Source of the DNA: Pardosa pseudoannulata
Taxonomy: Eukaryota; Arthropoda; Arachnida; Araneae; Lycosidae
Direction: 5' to 3'
Length of the DNA: 64,000 nucleotides
Assembly: GCA_032207245.1 (NCBI GenBank)
Contig: CM063503.1
Coordinates: 56,937,517-57,001,516, forward strand
The notes beneath the pieces are model-generated. The model saw only the letters and a program-made list of their open reading frames with translations, searched no databases and was not told the origin of the DNA. Shown piece by piece: positions 34,263 to 46,130 of the stretch. Numbering within the stretch: position 1 is the stretch's first letter; each line of letters begins with the position of its first letter. The position numbers were made by a program, and so were the translations under genes.

Positions 34263-35047
34263 GGAGCACATGTCCATATAATACCATTATTGATCCAATA
34301 ACTAGATATAGAGTAAAATATAATAAAATGAATGGTCAGCGGAGCTCATTTAGAATAAATTATGTTCCAAAACCTTAATAAATCAAATTTCTAAAATGCT
34401 GATTATTATCAGAGAAGTATAAAAACACAATAAATGTAATTACTATCTTTAGGGCTATTAAAAAGGGTTGAATCGATGAATCTCATCCCTTACTTTATTG
34501 ATACATTAGATTTTATTTATGGACTTGTGTATCGCAGTTATTACTTTCGCTGAGTTATTTTTTACATTGATTGAAGGAAAGATTCGCATATAAAAATGAA
34601 CGTAGAATAAACGTAAGCAGAAAAAATTAAAATGAAATAGAGGAGGGGAATGAAAGGAGATTTATAACCTGATTAATGTTACCCAGAAATACTAATGTAT
34701 GTTAATATCAAAATTATACGAAATCTCAACATTGAAAAATTATATTGTCTTATTGAAAAGTAAATGGGTTGCAACTCAGCTCCTGCATAATTTATGCGTA
34801 ACTTTGAGTTCAATTCTTAACTGTTTATTGTAATTATTTCCTTATTGTACCTTTAGAATAACTCCGATTTATTACCTTTAACCAACGCCAGATCATCACA
34901 CAGACAAATGTCTGTTGCTCCATCAAACTGCTATTTTGAAAATATTTGTAAATAAGATAAATTACTATTCTGTTGGACAACTGTACACAATAAGAAACAC
35001 AAATAAATTGCTTTTGTATGGTTACAAGTTTTAGCATGTGTCTGCAG

Positions 35048-35113
<66 letters not shown>

Positions 35114-36849
35114 ATAGCTTTCATATTCGTAGGCATATATGATTTTTTCTTTGTTATACAAGTATTGTAATTCTGAATTAATGAATAGAAAATAAAATTT
35201 TAATTAATGCTCATTCACATTTATATACCTAGTTCTTTTAGCCATTTAATAAAATAAATTTCATTTTTTCAAAATTTATGAGAAAACTATTCAAAGTTTT
35301 CTAAAAAACTAAAATTTATGTTATATAATCAATCTTCATAAAAATTTATAATTATAAAAAATTATAATTATTTATACTCTTTTTATTAATAAAAATTTAA
35401 GAATTGTTTAATTTTTTCATAATTAATTTAATTTATGGTTATATAATTTTGTGTGTTTTATTGCTTGCGGGAAATAGAGGTGTGCAGTGTAGAAAGAGAT
35501 GCCTAAGAGACCCAAAGTGATTTAATCCGGCCTTGTATTTAACGTTATCCAACACTTTTGCTTATTTTGATTGAACAAATGATTCACATAAGTTACGCAT
35601 AATTGTGGAAAAAAACGTAAACCAACAAAATCAACGAGAAATGGAGGAAGGAAAAGAAAAATGGATAATATCCACTTATTATCACTGTTATCCAGAAAAA
35701 CTATTGTATGCTAATATTAAAAAAAGCTCCTTTCTGTCTCCGATCTCCACAGTTTTAGCTGGTATAATCCAGTCAGAACAGGGAACATCCAAAATCCTCG
35801 TTTCAAACTGTCGCTAGTTCTGTTTATGTAATATTAATCTTCGATCCTGAGATAACACGGTATCATTTTCCCACTTCCACTACAGGCGTATCAATTATTC
35901 AAATTTTTTTTCAACATCACGTGACGTCAGGTGCTCCAAACTGTCAGACGCATTACTCATATTGCGCAAAATTGTAACAGATAGATGACTAACAGTTGGT
36001 CAAGCGCGGATTGTTATGATCGTAAATTTGGCTTTCCCAAACTAATAAAGACCACTGCGCAAAAGCAAAACACCACTTTTGCTATTTATAGAACATTTCC
36101 CGCCTTGTCAACACGGTTAGTTTTGAAAATTTGTTATGAAATTTCAAAAACATTTTAGAGCGTATATAAACGTCAACAAATATCGTACTATTATCCACGC
36201 AGAATAATTATTATTTCTGATTATATGATGCCAATCTATGTATCTATGCCTCATTACGTACCCTTAAATATAACTGAGTTACATATGATTTCCCGATCGA
36301 CAACTTCATTGCGTATTTCTATTTTTACTAACAAATGAAAAGCTAATTGTTTATATGTTATATTCGATTACTATTTCCGGAAGGATAAATCAATTAAAGA
36401 TAAAAGCTTCCTCAACTGTTTCAATCATAAATTTAGGGTTGCATTTTTCTTCGGACTAATATATTACAAAGTGTTTTTACGCTTTTTTCGAATGATTTCA
36501 ATAAGGAATTAAAAAAAAGGGGAAATCTATTGAATGAAGATTTCAGGAAAAATAATATTATTTGAAAGGAGAAATTTAATATGCTACCCTTAAATTTATT
36601 CTTCTTTCAAAATATCGCATATAAACAATCTGGGGAATAAATACTCTAGGTGTTTATGCCTCATGCTTAACACTTCACCTTAAAATAACGAAAGTTCATC
36701 GGATAAGCCACCAATGCATATATACCGACCATGTGATAACTGGATAAAAAAAAAATTAAGTTGAACGGATAATGGCTAAGTTTTTAATTCTACTTTTATT
36801 TAGCAATCATTTTTGTTTAAAAGTGAATTTTAACTGTTGACTAGTGTTG
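34263..36849. other. Intergenic with a microsatellite and a diverged duplicate
   Basis: The segments about 34556-34720 and 35566-35730 are diverged copies of each other (TATGTTAATATCAAAA against TATGCTAATATTAAAA). The frame at 35605-35817 lies in the second one and is not convincing. Confidence 0.4.
35050..35113. repeat. (AC)n(AT)n microsatellite
   Basis: About 20 AC units followed by 11 AT units. Confidence 0.98.
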
Positions 36850-37080
36850 ACACCAGTAATTCTTTTTCTTTGGTCTATTGTCCCTTCTCTAAATAGTCTT
36901 CCAAAGCAGGCCAGGCTATGGCACCATGTCTAACAAAATACAGTGATTTCCGGCCTCTATAAATCATCGCTTAAATCGACTCCTCCACATCTGTATTGGA
37001 ATAGCACTTGCCGATACCGTTCGGTGCAGTACATCGGGATCATACTATCGGGTTGTACAGTATGAACCTCCCAGTTCTCG
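36850..37080 (-). pseudogene. Decayed Tc1/mariner-like transposase fragment
   Basis: From 37079 downward one frame reads ENWEVHTVQPDS and later YRCGGVDLS; after a frameshift near 36965 the next frame reads AMIYRGRKSLYFVRHG. Together this resembles the GGGSVMVWGAxSYxGR block of Tc1/Tc3-type DDE transposases. Stops interrupt both frames. No terminal inverted repeats were located. Assigned by motif likeness only. Confidence 0.4.
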
Positions 37081-37526
37081 AAAAAAAAAAAATAAAATAA
37101 ATCGTATAACAGACTGGAAATATTTACTTAAAAAAAATTATTGGACAGCTAACAGAAAAAATAGAATTCCTTCAGGTACGCCACCCAACTGATACGCCGC
37201 AAGGGTCAAATTTCAACTTTTAAGTATTCAACATTCTTATGATTTTCTGGGGTACCTAAGCCGAAGGTAGAATCCCCTGCTGTGAGGATACTAATTATTT
37301 ACTTAGTGTCCTTCTTTTAAATTACAAATAAAATACTTAAATAAAAGTCATTAAGATTGGGGGCTCTAAACATTTACTTAAATCACAATACTATACAATA
37401 TAAAAAGATTTGTTACACTATGCAAATACAATTTAAAATATTAGAAATTCAGTACAGTACAACAAGTTGTACTTACAAAAAAAATTTAATTTTTTTAAAT
37501 GGTTAAAAAAGAAGAGAATTATGAAG
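37081..37526. other. Between two coding relics, nothing recognised
   Basis: Contains an A-run at 37081 and AT-rich sequence. It may be internal to whichever element left the relics on either side. Confidence 0.35.
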
Positions 37527-37850
37527 CTAAGCAACTTTTAAACACGTAAGCCTCAGCTTATTCATCTGAAATCCCGATGTCTTGAAATAGTCCCCAACTT
37601 TACCCAGAGGGATAATTTCCTGATCCTTGACCTGTAGGCCTTCCATTGAATGGAGTTTTAGGTTTAGAGATTTGGCGTGAACATATGTATCGAACCAGTC
37701 ATTTTGGGATATATCTGGGTGCAGTAACCCCTAAAACATCCGATTAGGGTGATTTTGGATAGCAATCCTCTTTCCCCTAACTCCCGTCTTTGTTGCAACA
37801 ATGAGAGTTGTAAGATAATGATAGAACCCACAGGACCGGTAGAACAAGTT
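37527..37850 (-). pseudogene. Unrecognised 108-codon frame with one internal stop
   Basis: Open from a TGA at 37853-37851 to TAG at 37529-37527, with a single TAG at 37733-37731 (codon 40). Composition is protein-like (VATKTGVRGKRIAIQNHPNR before the stop; NDWFDTYVHAKSLNLKLHS and EIIPLGKVGDYFKTSGFQ after it). The internal TAG is also a possible splice acceptor (TGTTTTAG), so the last 67 codons could be a terminal exon. I cannot name the family. Confidence 0.35.
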
Positions 37851-38439
37851 TCACCCCCTATAAGTGGCCTTCTATAAGCTTTGTGGTAAGTAGTCAGCCT
37901 ATCGCGTACTTTTGTTATTGGTTATATCTCATTTTTCCTGATACCCCAAAAAGTTTTAGTCTCCCGTTTTAGTCTCTTAACTAGTTGAAATTGGTAGAAA
38001 TAGTACTTTCATGTAAGGGTAAGACTCGCTAAATAATTAATGAATACCAGCGTAGAATCAATGTGAAGAAGCTATGGTTAAAAAAAAAATAATGCAAGGA
38101 AAGAGTCAAAATTTATCAACTGAATATTATTCTGAGTAACAAGGAACGTCCATGCGAACCAAATTTAGTGGAATTCCATATTTATAAAATAATTATGCAC
38201 TTCTGATGATAAAAATTATCGTTAGAACAAAATGTAGTGTAACTTAATATTTTCAGTCTGGGGATGAAAAAATAGTGGATTTAAATATTAAGATTTGAAC
38301 AAACTTAATTTTTTTTAAAGAAATGCATAATTGTAATTGATTGTTAGGATGACACATGATTCTGGTAAGATAAAATCTTTTTTATTCCCCCCCCCCATAA
38401 ATGGTAAACCCGAAACATTGGAAACCCCATTATCGAAAG
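37851..38439. other. Intergenic, nothing recognised
   Basis: Mixed composition, with a C-run near 38388. No gene or element recognised. Confidence 0.4.
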
Positions 38440-38520
38440 TTCAACGATACTTTAAGCTGTAGGCCACCGTCTAATTAGACCTCGAGTTGCAAAAAATTGC
38501 CTTAGTTGTCCAAACCAAAC
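38440..38520 (+). mobile_element. SINE 3' fragment
   Basis: Body and tail only: CTTTAAGCTGTAGGCCACCG, AATTAGACCTCGAGTTGC and GTCCAAACCAAAC. Confidence 0.6.
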
Positions 38521-38989
38521 ACAGAAAGTAATACTTTAAAATTAATTTTTATAATGATATAAAATAGGAGTATATATATTGCATATTTCAAAAATATAAT
38601 TCCTTGTGCGAATAGCATATTAGAGGCTGAGATACAACGTCTAAGTTAACTAAATTGTTGTCAAAAAATACCACTAGAATAGACAAGTCGAACTCTGTGA
38701 TAAAACAAAACATTTTATTCTTCAAAATCAAACAAAATCCTCCCTCGAAGCTATATGTACATGGCTTTATACACAACAGCACGTGTACTTATACTATATA
38801 TCTTCTACGGTATGAAGACATCACTGCACCTGTGCGGGAAATTATGCAATAAACAATTCTCAAAAAATTTCTTGGCGTTACAAGTTTAAAAAACAACAAT
38901 ACAAAATTAATTGTAAAAACTTCGTCGATTTGACAGTACCTATGCTGTTTTTAAGACTATATTAAGTGCAAAAAGCGTTTTTAATATAC

Positions 38990-39200
38990 CATGTTCTCTC
39001 TTTCATTTACACAAACACTTTATTTTGATACATTTTAACGAAGTTCGTCCTTTTTCCCTGAAGATAAGCTCTAAATGAGTCAACAAGGAAAATTAAACTC
39101 ATAAATGACTTCCTCGTTGAATCAACAAACATGACTCTATAAACAATGCGTTACTTCTTGATTTTCTCTAAACTGACCATTATAGTCCTTCCTTTTAAGA
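38990..39200. repeat. Inverted relative of 19851-20060
   Basis: GATAAGCTCTAAAT, CAACAAGGAAAA and the complement of AATAAAGTGTTT appear here in the opposite orientation to the copy next to the 400-bp satellite. Confidence 0.6.
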
Positions 39201-39290
39201 ATTTAACAACTAGTCATAAAATGAAATAGCTATAACACATACAATTTAAGACAATGTTCTTAAAAAATTTTGAGAAACTCACATTATGCT

Positions 39291-39366
39291 TAAAATGACT
39301 ATCTTGAAAGGCGGTTTTAAGTCAGTCAATCAAGACTTGAAACTGACTTTCAAGATAGTCATTTTA
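39291..39366. repeat. Long hairpin with 20-bp perfect arms
   Basis: Arms 39291-39310 and 39347-39366 (TAAAATGACTATCTTGAAAG) are exact reverse complements. An inner GTCAGT/ACTGAC pair extends the stem past a one-sided bulge. Confidence 0.92.
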
Positions 39367-39624
39367 TCCCGATCGAGAACTTATATTTTGTATGTCTACT
39401 ATCTTGCGATGTGATTTTTCAAATATACAAATATTTCCGATTAGACCGCCTCAACTTTTTTAGGGAATAGAGCTGTAGACTGACACAATGTAATATACTA
39501 TACTCCTCTTCCTATTCGTCGACACAGCCGAATTACGGTCATATAGGTAGAGCATTCCTCTTCGTGTCCGGAGATCGTGGATTCGAATGCCACTGCTGAC
39601 ATAGATATCCCCATCCGCTTAGAA

Positions 39625-40110
39625 CAGGGATGGACAAACTTTTTCGGTCGAGGACCAAAAATCAAAAGAAAATAAATTTGGCGGGTCAAGATAAATTTTT
39701 CTAAAATTTTAGAAACAATATGCAAGTATTACGGTTTAAATACGTTAATGAGATGAATGAAATTGCGATTTCATTTTTAAAAGTTCCCTATACTGAGGTT
39801 CGAAGTGAGATGTATCGATTTTAAGGAACGATGCTAAATGCTCATCTGTCAGTCTACTTCTGAAATTATTCTTTCTAAGGTTCAAAGTTGAAAACACTTG
39901 TTCACATATATGAGAAGAAGCAAACATAGCGTTGATCTTCTGGGAGAGAGATAATAAATTTGGGATCTAATATTTAAGCAAAGTAGAAAAGGAGATGGAT
40001 ATATAATGTATAAATGTATATTTCTTTTAATTTTCCTCCGACCGGCAACTTATAATTTTATCCGTGGGCCGGATAAAACCTTCCTGTTTGCCGTAGTTTG
40101 CCAATCCCTG
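39625..40110 (-). mobile_element. Non-autonomous hAT element inside a SINE
   Basis: Perfect 8-bp target duplication GCTTAGAA (39617-39624 and 40111-40118), the hAT signature. The ends are CAGGGATGGACAAAC and, on the other strand, CAGGGATTGGCAAAC. It carries a short transposase remnant on the minus strand. Confidence 0.92.
39745..39927 (-). pseudogene. C-terminal hAT transposase fragment
   Basis: An open frame with ICEQVFSTLNLRKNNFRSRL followed by TDEHLASFLKI. This is the C-terminal dimerisation region seen in hAT transposases and their domesticated relatives such as GTF2IRD2 and SCAND3. The element is internally deleted, so only this end remains. Confidence 0.75.
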
Positions 40111-40436
40111 GCTTAGAATCCTCTCCAGGTCTCACTAGCCCTCGTGTAGCAAAAATATTGACCATAGCGTTGCTCCAAAGCAACGAACCTATTTGTCGGT
40201 AATTCTGAATATTATTATTTATTTTGCAGCTCTCAAGGGTCACGTACCCTGGTGTTTGGGATGCCATGGAGATTTCCTTCAGTTTTGATAGTCTTTAGAA
40301 GGAGGGATATTTGTTCTAATTCCATACCTCTCTTTCACACACGACTTATCGTCATAATACATCATAATACATTTTACATCCCAATCGTAATATATTATAG
40401 TTTATTATACATTATATGCATTGTCATGATCATTAT

Positions 40437-40612
40437 GCCGAACGATGATCGAATGGTAGAGCACTGCTCTTCGTACCGGAATTCGCGGGTTCGAATACCG
40501 CTGCTGGTATGGTTGTTCGTAGCCGTTTTGAATAGACTTGAAACATTAGGTCCCGGTCTCATTAGCCCTCGTAAGCAAAACACTAGACCGTAGTGCTCCC
40601 AAAACCAAACCA
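40437..40612 (+). mobile_element. SINE copy, head type B
   Basis: Complete from GCCGAACGATGATCGAATGG to the tail AAAACCAAACC, with B box GGTTCGAATAC. Just downstream (40620-40765) is a degenerate array of ATTATATACATTATA-type repeats. Confidence 0.9.
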
Positions 40613-40765
40613 TCATCAATATATACATTATACGATCATTACATACATTATATATGACATTATACTTTATATATTATACACATTATCAGGATCATTATAT
40701 ACATTATATAATATACATTATCATGATCATTATATACATTATATAATGTATATGATCATAATACA

Positions 40766-41511
40766 TTGTACATCTCTAGTAAATGAGAAAAACTATACAT
40801 AAGAAAAATAAATTGAAATAAAATAAAATTATCAACTGTTCTTCAATCCATCTGTCTTCTACATGTCAAGAATTTTTAAGTCAATTTTTTGATTGTTTAA
40901 AGCAATTTTTTTCTTTCCGCAAGCTTTATTTTATTATTAATATTTTTCGATACTTAGTTAAATTTAGAAATACAGAAATTCAAGTTATAAATCATTGACT
41001 ATAGCGCTTCCAACCCAATGAGGAGAAATTTTTTTTTCTAAAAACGTGCTTTCTATTTGTCTGGGAATTTTCAGTTGACATTTATGTTTGTATTTTTGAT
41101 TTGAAATCAGTATCTTTCATTCCAGAAATGTTAGTCTTACTTCATTACGTTGATTATGAAATTGGACTTACCAGGAATGTAATCTATACCTACGATAGCA
41201 GACATTCCAATAGAGGTGTTATCATAACTAGCTGTGTGGCTCATAATACAATGAAGCCAGTGTTTAACTATACTGTCTATAATATTTCCTTTGGTTTAGG
41301 GGAATTTCTTATTTATTTAACCATTTTGCACTTTTCTACAGCAATAAGCACTTTTTAGATGCAATTGTCTATAACGTTAATTTAAACTCTTTAAGAAAGT
41401 AATAGTATACATAATCTATTTTTATTTATTTATTTAATTTTTTTTAAAACAACACTTCATGGCCCAAAACGTGAGGTAAACAGACAAAATCAATAGTTTT
41501 TCTATACTTTA
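40766..41511. other. Intergenic, nothing firmly recognised
   Basis: The frame at 41101-41358 (85 codons, no good start) looks moderately protein-like but has no recognisable motif; I do not call it. Confidence 0.35.
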
Positions 41512-41515
41512 TTAA

Positions 41516-41749
41516 CCCTTTCGTAGGCCGTGGGAAGATTACTTCCCACTTACGCGATCTTACAAAACACACCTGTGGGAAGCGCAAAACCCATTCTAAT
41601 ATATTGGTGTTGTTATTGAAACGACGGGAAGACTGATTCCCGCTTCGGTTTTGCGCTGGCATCAATTGTTCGATCGATTGAATAAAATTAGCAGCTCTGT
41701 ATAGAAAGTTTGGAAATTTGTAGTGAGAAATAAGTGACCCACGAAAGGG
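41516..41749. mobile_element. TTAA-type piggyBac-like MITE
   Basis: Left TTAA at 41512-41515; at the right the site reads TCAA (41750-41753), one change from TTAA. The ends are CCCTTTCGTAGG and, on the other strand, CCCTTTCGTGGG. Internal GTGGGAAGATTACTTCCCAC is a subterminal palindrome. Confidence 0.75.
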
Positions 41750-42547
41750 TCAAGGAATAAAATTATCCCCTCTTCTCATTTTTAAACACTCTTTCATTAT
41801 TGTTAGTAAAAATTTCAGTTTGAATTATCACTTGACGAATCGTGGAAGAAAATGCCTTATTGACAGCAAATAAAACATAATTACTGTACTTATTGTACTT
41901 CATCTGCACAGAATAAATTTATAAGGTAAATTATTGCCCCTTAGTTTTATTAATTAGAAATTGTGCTTTTACCATTTACATTTTAATTTTAGATCAAAGA
42001 GATAAAGCTAGATCTCAAGAAAACCCGACTTACTATATCCACACTGAGTACGTAAACAATGGATGAGCATATTTTTAAATTGTCTATAACAGTATCTGCC
42101 TATAAAAACCCTATATTTGTTTTTAGCTTTTTCTAGTACATATGAAATGAATTTTAAGGAGACTATATAAGAAAAAGAAATTTAAATTGTGTTGTTGATA
42201 AGAAATGAAAGCGAAGAGTTTTTACTAATAAATTAATTTCAATTAGAATTATCATTTTGTCGAATCGTGGAAGAAAATGCCTTATTGACACCAAATAAAA
42301 GATAATTACTGTACTCATTGTGCTTCAGCTGCACAAAATAAATTTATAAGGTAAATTATTGCCCCTTATTTTTATTAATTAGTAATTGTGCTTTTACCAT
42401 TTACATTTCAATGTTAGATTAAAAAAACAAAGTTAGATCTCAAGAAAGCCCGACTTACTAAATCCACACTGAGTACGTAAACAATGGATGAGCAGATTTT
42501 TAAATTGTCTATAACAGTATCTGCCAATAAAACCCCTATATTTATGG

Positions 42548-42811
42548 TTGAAAAATATTTTTGATAATAAAATGCTAAAATTAAGTTTGAGCCATTGTGT
42601 TATATTTTGTGATAATCGAACCGCTATTGAGTTCTCAAAGTCACCCATAGAAAACTACAGAACTAAACATATAGATATAAAGTACCACTTTTTAAGAAAT
42701 TTAATTTACGCTAAAAGTTTTGAGTTAAAATTTGTTAAAAGTAAATCTAATCCTGCCGATAACTTTACAAAGCCAGTGACTAAAGAGCAATTGAACAAGT
42801 TTTGTTCGTAG
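42548..42811 (+). pseudogene. Copia RNase H C-terminal fragment
   Basis: The frame contains CDNRTAIEFSKSP, then RTKHIDIKYHFLRNL and NPADNFTKPV, the standard end of Ty1/Copia pol, where RNase H removes the RNA strand during reverse transcription. It stops at TAG (42809-42811). The N-terminal part is missing, so the fragment is inactive. Confidence 0.9.
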
Positions 42812-43087
42812 GTTTTTGAGACATAAAATTCTCGAACTTAGGTAGGTTGATTTTTATTTAGGGTATAAGTGTTTACCATTGCATAAAATTTTTTTGGTCA
42901 AACTCTTCGATGTGAACTTTTAAATGTAATATGAAATGCTTTTGAGTATTGTATGTGTATGAATATATTTTTATGTACTTTTTATGACAATTTCTTTATA
43001 TAACTGTGTTTATACAAAGCATGTATTTTTTATGCCTCGAGTTCAGTGTGAAATGAGGTAAGTTACCGGAGGAAAAAGGGGGCCGAT

Positions 43088-43501
43088 TGATGTCATACTG
43101 CATACCTGGAAGGTGTTTTCCCTCCGGTTAAGAAATCGCTCCCGGTAAAGATTAATTAGTGACGTCAAACCTCCACACCAGTTGAGATAATTCTTCTAAT
43201 CCACTTCACCGGGCGGCATGTTAAACTGCCGATAGCACGTGGCTGTTATGTAGATTAGTAAGTGAAGACTGTATTTAAGCCGCCGGCAAATGCAAGCCTG
43301 TATGCTCTTTCGTGGCCGCCCTGTAAGGGATGTCCGTTCTGTAAACCGTTTGTTTGTAGGTAGCAAGCTGCTACCAAGTAGTGTACAGTTCTTAATGTTA
43401 TTTTAAAAAACGAGTCAGCCTCTGGCATTTCGAGTGTTTTTCTTCGAGAGAACTTCACATCTACTGCATACCTGCTATTGATATGGCGTAGTAGTCTTAC
43501 A
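43088..43501 (+). mobile_element. 3' LTR of the Copia element
   Basis: Begins TGATGTCATACTGC right after the polypurine tract and ends TCTTACA at the junction with the host repeat. A TATA-like GTATTTAAG lies at about 43269. The 13-mer TACTGCATACCTG occurs at both 43096 and 43462. Confidence 0.65.
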
Positions 43502-44080
43502 TTTTAGCCTATTCTAGTAAATATTAAATGAATTTTAAGGAGACTATATAAAAAAAAGAAATTTAAATTGTGTTGTTGATAAGAAATGAAAGCGAAGAGC
43601 TTTTACTAATAAATTAATTTCAATTAGAATTATCATTTTGTCGAATCGTGGAAGAAAATGCCTTATTGACAACAAATAAAAGATAATTACTGTACACATT
43701 GTGCTTCAGCTGCTCAAAATATAAGGTAAATAAGGCAATTAAGGTAAATAAGGCAATAATTTATAAGGTAAATTATTGCCACTTATTTTTATTAATTAGT
43801 AATTGTGCTTTTACTGTTTACATTTCAATGTTAGATCAAAGAAACAAAGTTAGGTCTCAAGAAAACCTGACTTACTGTATCCACACTGAGTACGTAAACA
43901 ATGGATGCGCAGATTTTTAAATTGTCTATAACAGTATCTACCAATAAAAACCCTATATTTGTTTTTAGCTTTTTCTAGTAAATATGAAATGAATTTTAAG
44001 GAGACTGTAGGAGAAAAAGAAATTTAAATTGTGTTGTTAAGAAATGAAATCAAAGCCTCTTTACTAAGAAATTAGAAATG

Positions 44081-44821
44081 CAAGAACAGAACTCTTTATC
44101 AAGCTTATTAAAATTAATAAGGAAGATGACACCCTTTTTGCTCATCAGGAAATTAATTAATGTTTGGAGAGTGGGCAGTGACTGACATTTGAATACAATT
44201 GTCTTAATGTTCATCAGTGATTCCTTAATTTTTTTCCTTCGAATGCTGGGTACTTATCTTTATTGGCATTAACCATAATAAACCTCGGATTTTTGTTGTT
44301 CTTTTTATTAAGGGAGCACATAGGTCGAGCTATTTCTCTCTACAGAAAAATTTTCCACAAGTTGCCAGTAACCTGCGATTGGCAGTTTGGCAATCAATGT
44401 TCTAGGTAGTTAAAAATATTGTCATTCTAGTGTTAAAAAATTCTAGTGTCATTCTAGTGTGTTCTATTCTTTTTGGTTACCAATAACTTTTTTAATGTTA
44501 GTAGTGGCTGATGTCTATTTGAATAAAGTTATCAGTTTGTTAATTAGTCCATCTGTTTCTATATTATCTTAAAATACATTTCATAGTAGAAGGAAAAAAT
44601 AACCTTCACACAGACATGTAAAGCTGAACATGACCTTCCCTTTTAGATTGTAACACGACTAATTTTGTTTTATTTATTTTTAAAATTTATTTTAAAACTT
44701 TTTCTTAACAAAACCAACAAGAGGCCAAATATTTTCAGAGCTTGAAGAAAGTGTTTATAACGATAAAACTATTAGGGTGCTATCTTTCACTATTTCAGTT
44801 CCGGTGTTGGAAACTTATTCA
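44081..44821. other. Intergenic, nothing recognised
   Basis: AT-rich; small direct repeats around GTCATTCTAGTG at about 44421-44460 only. Confidence 0.45.
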
Positions 44822-44932
44822 TGTCTAGGATGTTCGTAGCCATCGAAATCACCTTTAAGCAGAATAAGCATATATGTGTGTGAATAAAATGATGACAGTA
44901 TCTTTTTCTATTCAATTTTTCTTTTTGTGAGT
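44822..44932 (+). repeat. Relative of the 23-24 kb repeat unit junction
   Basis: GGATGTTCGTAGCCATCGAA, CTTTAAGCAGAATAAGCATA, a short TGTGTG run and AATAAAATGATGACAG follow the same order as at 24288-24350 and 23930-23950. Confidence 0.7.
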
Positions 44933-45102
44933 GCCGAATGATGGCCAAATGCTAGAGTGCTGATCTTTGGTACCGGAATTTTGCGGTTCGAATCCCACTG
45001 CTGACATGGATGTTCATAACCTTTCAGAATAAGCTTTAAACAGTAGGTTCTGGTATCATTGGTTTGTCCTCTTGAGCAAAACAGTAGACCGTAACTATCG
45101 AA
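44933..45102 (+). mobile_element. SINE copy, head type B
   Basis: GCCGAATGATGGCCAAATGC, GGTTCGAATCC, CTTTAAACAGTAGGTTCTGG and GACCGTAAC. Diverged and without a clear tail. Confidence 0.8.
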
Positions 45103-45989
45103 GGTTTCAACACTTGTAGTCTATAGTGATAATATGACTATAAAAATATTTTTCTAGGTTCCTACACTATCGTTATAGACAGGTTTGGATGTATTCGGTG
45201 TTCCTCCAAAACATGTTTCTTGGTGTATTATCTTACCTTATTTTTGCCAAATGATCTGTAAATAATTTATATACTAAGAATAAAATTATGCTTTATTTTA
45301 CCACGCATGCAGTTGTATTATTTTGTAATCAAACAATATTATCATCCGAACATATTCCTACCAACTCAAAATCTAATTTCTTATTCACATTTTCAACTTT
45401 GTGATTTAAAATTTCTGCTAACAATGTAGCTTGCCGTCTTAACGATATAAAGCAGATGATATAACTTTTCCATTTTGTTATTAATCATGATTTAACATAT
45501 CTCAAAGTCTTATCACACGTCAACACGTTCGTTTTGAAAAACAGATTCAGTTTAGGATTTCTTTTCGTGTATGCAGATTTCTCGTGGGAAAGCGGATAAT
45601 TTTTAACAGATTAAAGGCTCATACGTCATTCTGAACCAAAATAAATCAGTTGAAATTTTTTTACTGTAATACAAGAAATACACCCAAGAATGTCCGCACA
45701 AAATATATGAAAGCACTGACATATCAAAATACAACCTGAATAAAATAATAACGGAAATATGTAATTTATGTTCCTTTTTAACACATGAGATAATGTTGTC
45801 ACATCCAGAAGCAGAAATCAGGATGTCTGAATTCACTTCAGGGGCAACCAGGGATAGATCTTGAAATGTCGTGAATTCACGTCACCGGTTGCGAATATAT
45901 TACTATATATTATAAAAGGTAGCAGAAGGCTCTGGTAACTTAATGCGTTTTGGCTTCACATATTTTATCAGCAAATAAGTAAAACTTTA
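45103..45989. other. Intergenic, nothing recognised
   Basis: No gene or repeat copy recognised. Confidence 0.45.
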
Positions 45990-46130
45990 GTGGGGCACTA
46001 CTTTTCGGTATCGGAGTTCGTGGGTTCGAATCCTGTGTTGGCATAGATGTTCGTAGCCGCTTGGAATGAGTCCTAATGTTTCATTAGCACTCGAATAGGA
46101 AATCAGCAATCCGTTGTGCTTTAAACTACA
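45990..46130 (+). mobile_element. SINE copy lacking the A box
   Basis: GGTATCGGAGTTCGTGGGTT with an intact B box, GTTCGTAGCCGCTTGGAAT and a weak tail. Confidence 0.75.

Larger units (their letters stand above)
39527..40178 (+). mobile_element. SINE split by an hAT element
   Basis: The left part (39527-39624) has the head (TAGGTAGAGCATTCCTCTTCG, type B) and B box; the right part (40119-40178) has CAGGTCTCACTAGCCCTCG and GACCATAGCG. The hAT element and its target duplication separate them. Confidence 0.8.
42543..43501 (+). mobile_element. 3' part of a Copia-type LTR retrotransposon
   Basis: RNase H end, 3' untranslated region, polypurine tract (GGAGGAAAAAGGGGG at 43068-43082) and one LTR (43088-43501). 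The host tandem repeat breaks after CCTATATTT at 42543 and resumes with TTTTAGC at 43502, which fixes both junctions. The 5' LTR, gag, integrase and most of the polymerase are absent. Confidence 0.82.
41805..44080. repeat. ~420-bp tandem repeat, three units, unit 2 interrupted
   Basis: TCGTGGAAGAAAATGCCTTA starts at about 41839, 42260 and 43645. The first spacing is 421 bp and the second 1385 bp because a Copia fragment of about 960 bp sits in unit 2. Confidence 0.93.

Noticed and set aside
41101..41358. 85-codon plus-strand frame as a gene
   Set aside because: No normal start, no recognisable motif and no splice context that stands out.
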